A stretch of DNA of 64,000 nt from Sunxiuqinia sp963974515 (GTDB lineage Bacteria; Bacteroidota; Bacteroidia; Bacteroidales; Prolixibacteraceae), in NCBI RefSeq assembly GCF_963974515.1, contig NZ_CAXBDD010000010.1, forward strand, positions 1 to 64,000, read 5' to 3'. Made by a program: the position numbers and the translations under genes. Below, piece by piece: positions 8,295 through 15,419 of this stretch. A model generated the notes under the pieces. It was not told the DNA's origin. It was given only the letters and a program-made list of their open reading frames with translations, and made no database searches. Positions within the stretch are counted from its first letter, which is position 1; every line of letters begins with the position of its first letter.

Positions 8295-9605
8295 CTATTC
8301 CTCTCTTCTGTTATAACGTTCATTATTTTCAGGAATTAACGAAATGGAGTCATTCGAATCGGCCAGGAGCCGTTCAATTCCGAGTGCTTCTATTTCTTCG
8401 CTTCCTTCGAGTTTCAGGTCGAGGTTGCAGTTTTCGCAATCCCGATCGCAAAAAATATTTTCGTAATGATCAGGTTCTTTATAGGTTGTGATGACACCTT
8501 CGTAGTTTCGTAGCACCACTTTGTGGGTCGACCACGAAATGATGTAGTTGGGCATCACCGGAATTTTTCCGCCACCACCAGGGGCATCAATCACATAGGT
8601 TGGCCGTGCAAAACCACTGGTGTGTCCGATCAGGCTTTCCATAATTTCGATTCCCTTGCCAATGGGCGTACGGAAATGCGAAAGTCCTTCTGACAAGTCG
8701 CACTGGTACAGGTAGTATGGTCGCACCCGGTTTTGCACAAGTTTGTGTACCAGGTTTTTCATGATTCGAGGGCAGTCGTTTACATTGGCCAGCAGCACAC
8801 TTTGGTTGCCTAAAGGGAAGCCCCCGTCCGCCAGTTTTGCAAGGGCCTCTTTGGCCGATGAGGTGATTTCTCGTGGATGATTAAAATGTGTGTTGATCCA
8901 AAGGGGTTGGTATTTTTTCAGAATTTTAATCAAATCGTCTGTAATTCGGTAGGGAAGAACCACCGGCATCCTCGTTCCTATGCGAACAACTTCAACATGA
9001 GGAATGGCGGTCAGTTCACTCAGCAGCCAGTCAATTTTGCTGTCGGGCAGCATGAACGGATCGCCTCCCGAAAGTAGTACGTCGCGTACTTGTGGCGTTC
9101 TTTTAATGTAGTCGATGCCCTTTTGGAGTTGCTCCCTGGAGGGAACAAAATCGATGTCGCCAACTTTTCGTTTGCGGGTACAATGGCGACAATACATTGC
9201 GCAGACGTTGCTTACATGAAACAAAACCCGGTCCGGGTATCGGTGGGTAATCCCTTCCTCTGGGCTGTCACTGTCTTCCGAAAGCGGATCGGCCAAGTCA
9301 GTATCTAAAACATTTAGTTCATGAATATTGGCAAATGACTGCTTAAACACCGGGTCATGCTCATAATTTTTTTTCGAAATTAAGGAGGCATAATAAGGAG
9401 TAATGGACAAAGGGAATTTATCCGTGGTCTTTTTTAGTTGTTCTTTTTCCTCCGTACTAAAGCTAATTCCAGTCAGCATTTCAAATTGTTCCACGGTGCT
9501 AATTGAATTTTTTAGTTGCCACTTCCAGTCACTCCAGTTCGACAGAGTTGACGTTTTATTGATTTTTGTTGCGATCGCTTGTTGAGCGCCATTAAAAATT
9601 CCCAT
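8295..9605 (-). CDS. ablA: lysine 2,3-aminomutase
   Basis: Radical SAM, PLP-dependent enzyme converting L-lysine to L-beta-lysine. The 436-residue protein holds the radical SAM triad C135-x3-C139-x2-C142 (CAMYCRHC followed by TRKRKVG), a GGDP SAM-binding motif (LLSGGDPFML) and DAPGGGGKIP with the PLP-binding lysine. The C-terminal FCDRDCENC cysteine group matches the zinc site of clostridial KamA. It is the first gene of a five-gene operon with ablB, two small genes and an SSS symporter, the setting used for osmolyte synthesis rather than lysine fermentation. A canonical promoter and a candidate operator lie just upstream. Confidence 0.95.
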   Translation of the reverse strand: MGIFNGAQQAIATKINKTSTLSNWSDWKWQLKNSISTVEQFEMLTGISFSTEEKEQLKKTTDKFPLSITPYYASLISKKNYEHDPVFKQSFANIHELNVLDTDLADPLSEDSDSPEEGITHRYPDRVLFHVSNVCAMYCRHCTRKRKVGDIDFVPSREQLQKGIDYIKRTPQVRDVLLSGGDPFMLPDSKIDWLLSELTAIPHVEVVRIGTRMPVVLPYRITDDLIKILKKYQPLWINTHFNHPREITSSAKEALAKLADGGFPLGNQSVLLANVNDCPRIMKNLVHKLVQNRVRPYYLYQCDLSEGLSHFRTPIGKGIEIMESLIGHTSGFARPTYVIDAPGGGGKIPVMPNYIISWSTHKVVLRNYEGVITTYKEPDHYENIFCDRDCENCNLDLKLEGSEEIEALGIERLLADSNDSISLIPENNERYNRREE

Positions 9606-9616
9606 AGTCGATGTAT

Positions 9617-9635
9617 TGGTTTCTATAGGAACAAA
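9617..9635. promoter_or_regulatory. candidate MarR operator of abl operon
   Basis: An imperfect palindrome centred on CTATAG (GTTTCTATAGGAAC at 9619-9632, six of seven pairs matched) covers the expected start site and touches the -7 box of the ablA promoter. Its arrangement, a GTTTC left part and an ACAAAAATA right part, recurs at the promoter of the marR gene at 10.3 kb. This suggests binding by that regulator; it has not been shown. Confidence 0.4.
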
Positions 9636-9663
9636 AATACGCTTTTAACCATCAATAGCCAAA
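9632..9663 (-). promoter_or_regulatory. promoter of the abl operon
   Basis: Read on the minus strand there is a TTTG (-33; forward CAAA at 9660-9663), a 20-nt spacer and TATTTTTG (-7; forward 9632-9639). Both elements and the spacing match the Bacteroidota consensus. Transcription would begin about 20 nt before the ablA ATG. Confidence 0.62.
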
Positions 9664-9821
9664 TTCAGCGCGAATGCAAGCATGGGTGTTGATCTAAACT
9701 TAACAGAGAAAGAAGTTGAAAATAAGCCTTTTATTACGGCTATCAAGAATCAAAAAAAAAGAATGAATTGAATTGTGGACCTGCGAACTTTTCGAATTGG
9801 GTTGGTGTGGATAGATTAGGA

Positions 9822-10316
9822 CTAGCTGTCGAGCATTTTGTTTTCTTCAATGGGTTCATCGCTGGTAAGCATGGGCGAAGCTTCCAGTTGTCCAATGTCA
9901 AGCAGGTTGACCAGGGTTTGGAGGCTTTCCTGTATTTGTTGAAGTTTCACATTCGGCAACGATTGCAGCTTTTCCGTTAGTTGGTCGTGGAGGAGCGGTG
10001 GAATCCCGTTCAGTAATTCGGATCCTTTCGATGTTAATGCGATATTGACCACGCGCTTGTCGCCTTGCTTCGGAAGCCGGGCCAGAAATCCCTTGATTTC
10101 AAGTCGGTCAATGATTCCACTCGTGGTGCTGGAGTTCAGATTTAGAAAGCGGCGAATTTCGCCTTGAGTTGACTGAAAGTTTTTCGATGCATGCAGGTAG
10201 CTCAAGCACAGGATTTGAGGAATGCTGACGCCGTATTCCTTTTGAATTTTCTTGGACTCTAAGTTGATTGATCGGACAATTTTCCGAATGGTAATTAGTA
10301 TTTCAGTCGTATCCAT
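9822..10316 (-). CDS. MarR-family regulator, CosR/EctR-like
   Basis: A 164-residue winged-helix regulator. The recognition region LNLNSSTTSGIIDRLEIKGFLAR and wing (KQGDKRVVNIALTSKG) are typical MarR. The N-terminal part, IRKIVRSINLESKKI then KEYGVSIPQILCL, resembles the start of the osmolyte regulators EctR/CosR/OspR (RRIVRAIDLHSRxL, GLTGPQLL). It is the gene immediately upstream of ablA on the same strand with a 216-nt gap. I infer that it represses osmolyte synthesis at low salinity. It has its own promoter with a similar candidate operator. The acidic C-terminal tail is unusual in length. Confidence 0.88.
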   Translation of the reverse strand: MDTTEILITIRKIVRSINLESKKIQKEYGVSIPQILCLSYLHASKNFQSTQGEIRRFLNLNSSTTSGIIDRLEIKGFLARLPKQGDKRVVNIALTSKGSELLNGIPPLLHDQLTEKLQSLPNVKLQQIQESLQTLVNLLDIGQLEASPMLTSDEPIEENKMLDS

Positions 10317-10320
10317 GTCA

Positions 10321-10367
10321 TTTTGTTTCCGTACGACAAAAATAGTTGAGTTTTTGAATATTCCAAA
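10321..10367 (-). promoter_or_regulatory. marR promoter with candidate operator
   Basis: Minus-strand TTTG (forward CAAA 10364-10367), a 19-nt spacer and TATTTTTG (forward CAAAAATA 10337-10344) form a consensus Bacteroidota promoter, about 20 nt before the marR ATG. An inverted repeat TTTTGT (10321-10326) and ACAAAA (10336-10341) with an inner CGTACG overlaps the -7 box, a good position for autorepression. Confidence 0.55.
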
Positions 10368-10440
10368 AGCACAATTCGAAGCATTTTTGCTGTCAGAAGC
10401 CTATTAGGTTACAGTGCGAAAAAAATGATTTTCCGAACCG

Positions 10441-11061
10441 TTAGAAAAAGGAGACTTCACCGGATTCAACATCATACATACCTCCCACGATCATCATCTT
10501 TCCTGCTTTTTCTAAATCGGAGAGGATCGGGCTTTTTAGGCGTATCTGGTTGATTGTGAGCTGAACATTTATTTTGCTGACGTGATTAACAAACGCAAAG
10601 TTTTGGCCATTTCTTTCAGCAGTTGTCGCTGTTTCGCTTTCAATGGCCGGATTAATTTTGCTGAGTAGCCCGGTGATATGCCCCAATTTTACCTGGTTGC
10701 AAGCACTGATAACCGCACCGCATCTGGTGTGTCCCAACACAACAATGATTTTTGAATTGGCCACACCGCAGGCATATTCCATGCTTGCCAGGATGTCGTT
10801 GTTGAGAATATTGCCAGCAATTCGAATGCTGAAAATGTCACCCAGTCCCTGGTCGAAAATTAATTCGGCCGAGGTTCTCGAATCGATACAACTTAAAATG
10901 GTGGCAAAGGGAAACTGCCCTTCCGAGGTTTGATTGACCTGCATAAGCAGGTTTCTGTTCACTTTCAGGTTATTTAAAAACCTGAGGTTACCTTCTTTTA
11001 AAAACTCCAGCGCTTGCTGCGGAGTAATTTTGTCCTGCGTTTCTTTGGTATGTGCCCACAT
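10441..11061 (-). CDS. beta-carbonic anhydrase
   Basis: Zinc enzyme interconverting CO2 and bicarbonate. The 206-residue protein has the beta-class ligands C58-x-D60-x-R62 (SCIDSR) and H111-x2-C114 (GHTRCGAV). There is no signal peptide, so it acts in the cytoplasm. The ATG overlaps the sua5 stop (TAATG), so it is coupled to the sua5-purE-DUF4914 row. In this row the class II PurE consumes CO2, which gives a possible reason for a carbonic anhydrase here. A second, gamma-type protein is encoded at 40.7 kb. Confidence 0.92.
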   Translation of the reverse strand: MWAHTKETQDKITPQQALEFLKEGNLRFLNNLKVNRNLLMQVNQTSEGQFPFATILSCIDSRTSAELIFDQGLGDIFSIRIAGNILNNDILASMEYACGVANSKIIVVLGHTRCGAVISACNQVKLGHITGLLSKINPAIESETATTAERNGQNFAFVNHVSKINVQLTINQIRLKSPILSDLEKAGKMMIVGGMYDVESGEVSFF

Positions 11062-12020
11062 TATGCTGTTGGTTGATATTTGTATGCTGCTTTTTTAATC
11101 CGGTCCATGATGGCGACGCCCAAACCTGATTCAGTAACAGGTTCAATAAATATTTGTTTAACCGTTGCATCGTCTTCCATCGTATGAAGCGCTGAAAATA
11201 AGTTTGCTGCGATTTCCAGTTGGTTATGAGTTTTTGACGTATAAATGATCTTATGGCTGTTTGTGAGCAGGTCTTTTTGTCCGTGCAAGATAAGTCCTGA
11301 TGCATCCGGAAGCCGCACATTTGTCTGATTGTATATGTATAAAGGTTTGTTTGGCGAGTAATGGCTTTTTAGCAGGCCGGGAGCGACCAGTTTTTCCGGC
11401 TTTGTGGTGTTGAAAACAAACCGGCCGGGCAAGGCTTTTTCGATATCGTTCAGGCTAATTTTTCCCGGACGAAGCAAGGTGCAAACGTTTCCTTCAACCG
11501 AGATGATGGTTGACTCAATACCTACAGTGGTCATTCCTCCATCCAGAATGTAATCTACGTCGGGTAACTGTTTTCTGACATGCTCAGCGCTTACCGGGCT
11601 TAAGTGTCCGAATTTATTTGCACTGGGTGCGGCAATCGGGCATTTAGCCATCCTGATTAGCTTCAATGCAATTTGATGATCCGGCATCCGAATCCCCACG
11701 GTTGGTAATCCCGAAGTGACAATGTCGGGAACGAGTTTGCTTTTGGGCAGAACAAGGGTCAGTGGGCCGGGCCAGAACTTCTTAGCCAACTGCATGGCCG
11801 CATCAGAGGGATTTTCGGTCAGCATTTTTAGATCGTCAAGCGAAGCGATATGCACAATTAGCGGATCGAACGATGGCCGTTCTTTCAGTGCGAAAATTTT
11901 AGCAACAGCTACGGAATTAAGCGTGTTGGCGCCTAATCCGTAAACTGTTTCTGTTGGAAATGAAACGAGACCGCCCTCGTTGATGATTCGGGCGGCTTCT
12001 TTCAATTGTTGGATATTCAT
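11061..12020 (-). CDS. threonylcarbamoyl-AMP synthase (Sua5 type)
   Basis: Makes threonylcarbamoyl-AMP from threonine, bicarbonate and ATP for the t6A37 modification of ANN-decoding tRNAs. The N-terminal YrdC domain shows GGLVSFPTETVYGLG at about residues 15-29, the KERP motif, and PLTLVLP. At 319 residues it has the additional C-terminal Sua5 domain introduced by the linker GLLKSHYSPNKPL, so it is Sua5 rather than short TsaC. It is 34 nt downstream of purE and overlaps the carbonic anhydrase start by one base. Its substrate bicarbonate ties it to the same theme. Confidence 0.93.
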   Translation of the reverse strand: MNIQQLKEAARIINEGGLVSFPTETVYGLGANTLNSVAVAKIFALKERPSFDPLIVHIASLDDLKMLTENPSDAAMQLAKKFWPGPLTLVLPKSKLVPDIVTSGLPTVGIRMPDHQIALKLIRMAKCPIAAPSANKFGHLSPVSAEHVRKQLPDVDYILDGGMTTVGIESTIISVEGNVCTLLRPGKISLNDIEKALPGRFVFNTTKPEKLVAPGLLKSHYSPNKPLYIYNQTNVRLPDASGLILHGQKDLLTNSHKIIYTSKTHNQLEIAANLFSALHTMEDDATVKQIFIEPVTESGLGVAIMDRIKKAAYKYQPTA

Positions 12021-12054
12021 TCCTGTTGGTGTTCTATGTCATCAAACGTTCTGC

Positions 12055-12525
12055 TCACGATTGCAAGGCTTGGTCTGCTTCTTCGAGTTCGACCCGTTTT
12101 TTATTTTGATATTCGGTAATTTTCGATTGGATCTGTGGATTGTTCAAACCCAATATCTTGGCGGCTGCCAATGCTGCATTTTCCGGGCTGAGGACCGTTA
12201 ATGGTGCCACGCCTGATGGCATGCGAACGCTTGAAAAAAGATCACCTCCGCCAAATTTATCACTGTAAGGCGGACATGCAATTACCGGGCAATGGGTTTG
12301 CGCATCGGTAAATCCGCTCAGCGCATTGCTCATTCCGGCAATGGTGATAAACACCACATTTTCCTTTTCGTACGCTTTGATCAGCTCGTAGCATTTTAGC
12401 GGTACTTTGTGTGCTGATGCAATTCTGGAAACGTTGCTGATCTCAAAGTGATCCAGCAATTTACTTATTTGATTGGCCCAATCAAGATCAGCTTTTGAGC
12501 CCATAATGATCACTACTTTACTCAT
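12055..12525 (-). CDS. purE: class II AIR carboxylase (CO2-dependent PurE)
   Basis: Carboxylates aminoimidazole ribonucleotide in purine synthesis. The 156-residue protein has the PurE fold motifs MGSKADLDWA and SAHKVP. In place of the class I AGGAAHLPGM loop it has AGMSNALSGFTD, and it continues CPPYSDKFGGGD and SSVRMPSG then VLSPENAALAAAKI. These match the class II enzymes of Treponema denticola and the PurE domain of animal PAICS, which use CO2 directly instead of N5-CAIR made by PurK. It overlaps the end of the DUF4914 gene by 8 nt. The class assignment rests on several diagnostic loops and I regard it as strong. Confidence 0.9.
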   Translation of the reverse strand: MSKVVIIMGSKADLDWANQISKLLDHFEISNVSRIASAHKVPLKCYELIKAYEKENVVFITIAGMSNALSGFTDAQTHCPVIACPPYSDKFGGGDLFSSVRMPSGVAPLTVLSPENAALAAAKILGLNNPQIQSKITEYQNKKRVELEEADQALQS

Positions 12526-14440
12526 TGTCGTTGGTTATTAAAAATGAATATTGGTAATCCATTGGAATAATGGATAAGTACTCGTCAACACCCGCGCCGG
12601 ACAGGCAGGCATCAATGATTTGTTTTCCGGTTTCAGACAGCTCGGGTGTCTGGTATTTCTTCAACTCTGTTTTGAAAAAATCATACAACATCTCAGCTCC
12701 GGCATCGTAACCTTTCGTTTCAACTTCGGCTTGTTGGTGAACCTGGAGAAAGCGTGCCGGTATTTTAGCGCCTTCAATGGTCAGGTAATTCAGTTCAAAA
12801 CCCAAGAGCGGACAGCGTGCGTTTTGGTATTGGTCGCTTCGGAGTTTGGCATTACCCCGTCGGGTCAGGTACTCACGCATCAATAACTGTGGTTTGAAGC
12901 CTACTTTCCAGGCCCCGATGTGTTGATTGGGAACGAGTGTATAGCGCATGCGGGGATTTTGAATAATCTGCTCAAGCAGCAGGTTGGCGTGCGTCACCAT
13001 TCTACCGGTGGCAAATGGCCAGTAAGAACCAACGCCTTCGCTTCCCATTCCTCCGCCATCAACAATGCTGGGATTGGCATGTCCGCGTGGCGAAACGAGT
13101 CGCCAAAGCCATGCGAGGGCGGGTGGCAAAATGTGAAACAATCCGACGATTCCATAGGTCGGGTTTTCTTTTGTGCAGGGCGGAGTGCGAACACCGAAGC
13201 TTCGGATGTCAACGGTAACCGGCTTGCTCACCACATTGGGCACGATCGCTCTGGGTACGACAACGCGTGGGTTGGGGCATTTCTTGCCAGGGGCATCTTC
13301 GGTATGATCCCAGACTAAAGCGGTGCAGTCTGGTTTCGATTTTATATTTAGAAACAGAAGAGGATCTTCTGGCTTGATTGTCAGTTTTTCAAGAAACGGA
13401 TCATCGCCATAATCGTTGATGCTGTCAACACGGATGAACCAAGCATTTTCGGCATCTAAAACGGTTAGTTTTCCATTGTTTTTTTGAATGGACGGCGGGC
13501 ATAAAGCCATGTCGTCGGTGACTGGGTTGAACGAACAGAAAATTGGAAAGTTGATCAGTCGTTTTTCACCCGTTTTAATGTTTTCACCAATCTGAACCTG
13601 TCCGTTGGGTTCCCGCACAATGTTTTGGAGCATTTCGCTCTTCCCGCCACCGCTGGCTCCTTCGTGCATAAATGTGGTGATGTTGTCATATGGGCTGACC
13701 ACCTGTACAGTAGAGCAGTGCGCGGTAATCCACCCTTCTTTTTCTCCTTTGGACAGCAAGGCTCCGTATAGGCCCTTTTTTGCACTGGGGCCAGGGTAAA
13801 GGTTGTACGAAAAGATTTCGTGTAAGTCCTTCGAACGTTTGTGGACAACCACTTGTTTGCCATCAAAATGTGTGTGCCGAAAGGTTGGTGCTACGTAGAT
13901 GGCAGAGTCAACGGAAAAACCTTCGGGCAATTCGTTTACCGGAATAATTTGTTGAAGCATGGCCAGACCCATAGCAAAAAAACCAGCATTGGCAGGAGCC
14001 ACCGCAATTCCGCCCGATCCAATCTGATCGCGACCGGCGAAGTAGAAAAATATGGCCAAATCCTGTTGCTGGAGCCAGTTGATGGTTTCGTTTCTCAATG
14101 AATCAAAATGATAGCCAAATTTATCCGCAAAGCGTTCTTTGTCACTTGGCAGATCGTCGGCAATGGCCATGGTGTCAGGGTCTCTCCGCCGCATATACGC
14201 GTCGGTATAGTTTGCCGAGATCCCGTTGCTGACTTTGTGTATGATTGCTTCGCTGGCTTCACCTTTTCCGGGGATATCGTATTTTACCTCAAAACTTGTC
14301 TTGTCGCCATCAACGGCTGCTGATGCCAATTGTTTAACTGTGTCAAAGGTGTTATAGGAAATACAGTTTTTTAGAATTGCCTGTACATCCGTTGGTAGGG
14401 TGATCTTTTTGTTGTTAAGGATGTTGAATAAATCGCTCAT
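12518..14440 (-). CDS. DUF4914 protein with PEPCK/HprK-like P-loop
   Basis: Large cytoplasmic protein, 640 residues from the ATG at 14440 (MSDLFNIL); a GTG three codons earlier is possible. I recall it as the uncharacterised DUF4914 family of Bacteroidota. The clearest motif is HEGASGGGKSEML near residue 261, a phosphate-binding loop of the GxSGxGKSE kind used by HPr kinase and the structurally related PEP carboxykinases. Further conserved-looking segments are NDYGDDPFLEK, the cysteine-bearing KKCPNPRVVVPRA, and GSYWPFATGRMV. The length fits a PEPCK-sized fold. It overlaps purE and precedes sua5 and a carbonic anhydrase. A nucleotide-dependent carboxykinase-like or kinase activity is inference; no function is established. 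Confidence 0.82.
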   Translation of the reverse strand: MSDLFNILNNKKITLPTDVQAILKNCISYNTFDTVKQLASAAVDGDKTSFEVKYDIPGKGEASEAIIHKVSNGISANYTDAYMRRRDPDTMAIADDLPSDKERFADKFGYHFDSLRNETINWLQQQDLAIFFYFAGRDQIGSGGIAVAPANAGFFAMGLAMLQQIIPVNELPEGFSVDSAIYVAPTFRHTHFDGKQVVVHKRSKDLHEIFSYNLYPGPSAKKGLYGALLSKGEKEGWITAHCSTVQVVSPYDNITTFMHEGASGGGKSEMLQNIVREPNGQVQIGENIKTGEKRLINFPIFCSFNPVTDDMALCPPSIQKNNGKLTVLDAENAWFIRVDSINDYGDDPFLEKLTIKPEDPLLFLNIKSKPDCTALVWDHTEDAPGKKCPNPRVVVPRAIVPNVVSKPVTVDIRSFGVRTPPCTKENPTYGIVGLFHILPPALAWLWRLVSPRGHANPSIVDGGGMGSEGVGSYWPFATGRMVTHANLLLEQIIQNPRMRYTLVPNQHIGAWKVGFKPQLLMREYLTRRGNAKLRSDQYQNARCPLLGFELNYLTIEGAKIPARFLQVHQQAEVETKGYDAGAEMLYDFFKTELKKYQTPELSETGKQIIDACLSGAGVDEYLSIIPMDYQYSFLITNDNE

Positions 14441-14819
14441 AAATTTCACTTTTAAAATTGCTGCTCAATAAATTTTGGTTTTTTTAAACTATTTTTCAAT
14501 TACTCCATAGCGGAGGCCAGGTCGCAGCATGGTTTGTGTCCGGATTGAAATCCGAAACAGACCAGTAATGGACTGGTATTTATTTGCAAAATATATTGCG
14601 AATTTCAGTATGTAATTAATGATTTGGTGAAAGCGATTTTATTAAGTCAGGCTTTTTTTATGAAATAAAACATGTGTATTTTTTGCTCACATGTTGTTTG
14701 TTGCAACGTTTTCTTCGTTCAGATTCATTGGTTTGTCTTTCCCATTTCTCATTATTTCGATCGCAAAGATATAAATTCTACTTAAAAAATAAAGTACAGC
14801 TTAATTTTTTTGAAAAAAA
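14441..14819. other. long intergenic region upstream of DUF4914
   Basis: No gene is seen in these 379 bases. Two small inverted repeats lie within it: CGGATT/AATCCG at 14541-14554, and ACCAGT-N5-ACTGGT at 14561-14577, suitable as operators or leader hairpins. A minus-strand TATCTTTG box (forward 14764-14771) could start a leader of about 320 nt for the DUF4914-purE row, though its -33 partner is not clear. Confidence 0.4.
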
Positions 14820-15371
14820 CTAGAAGTTGGGGGGAGACTGGATCCACAGAAGTTCGCTAATGCCATTGTGGTTGTTGATGGCGTCGTGTGGTGTTTTGGC
14901 ATTGAAATAGATGTTGTCGCCCGGCTTTAGCAGGTAGCTTTTTCCATTCAGGTCGAAGCGGATTTCACCTGAAAGAACATGACAAAAAATCTGGCCGTGG
15001 GTGTTGCTGAAGAAACCTTCAATACCCGATGTTTTGGCAAACCGAACTAAGTACGTGTCCATTTGTTTGTTGGCATCATGATGCGATAGAAGATAAATGA
15101 TTGTGCCCGATTGGTTCTGGTCGATGTATTTGATATCTTTCCGGCTGACTACCGGATTGTTGACGAGCGATTCGTTCTCTCCAATGAGTTCTCCAACAGT
15201 GGTATGAAGGTTTTCAGCAATCGATTTCAAGGTTAAAATTGAAGGAAACGATTTGGATTTTTCGATTTGCGAGAGCGCGCTTGAGCTGATTCCAACTTTC
15301 CCGGCAAGTTCATTCAGGTGAAGGTTCAAGAGTTCCCTTTTCTTTCTGATTCGTTCTCCTATGCGATTCAT
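14820..15371 (-). CDS. XRE-family regulator with cupin domain
   Basis: Transcription regulator of 183 residues. The N-terminal helix-turn-helix is residues 6-62 (GERIRKKRELLNLHLNELA, GISSSALSQIEKSKSFPS). The C-terminal cupin spans about 105-180 with GQIFCHVLSGEIRFDLNG then LKPGDNIYFNAKTPHDA, which supplies the usual small-ligand barrel. Such proteins commonly sense a metabolite of the locus they control, and the next gene on the same strand is DUF4914. A minus-strand TACCTTTG box (forward CAAAGGTA at 15392-15399) lies 20 nt before its ATG. The regulated target and ligand are unknown. Confidence 0.9.
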   Translation of the reverse strand: MNRIGERIRKKRELLNLHLNELAGKVGISSSALSQIEKSKSFPSILTLKSIAENLHTTVGELIGENESLVNNPVVSRKDIKYIDQNQSGTIIYLLSHHDANKQMDTYLVRFAKTSGIEGFFSNTHGQIFCHVLSGEIRFDLNGKSYLLKPGDNIYFNAKTPHDAINNHNGISELLWIQSPPNF

Positions 15372-15419
15372 GCTGTTGTTCTTGTTTCTGGCAAAGGTAT
15401 AAATTTATTAAGTATTACT

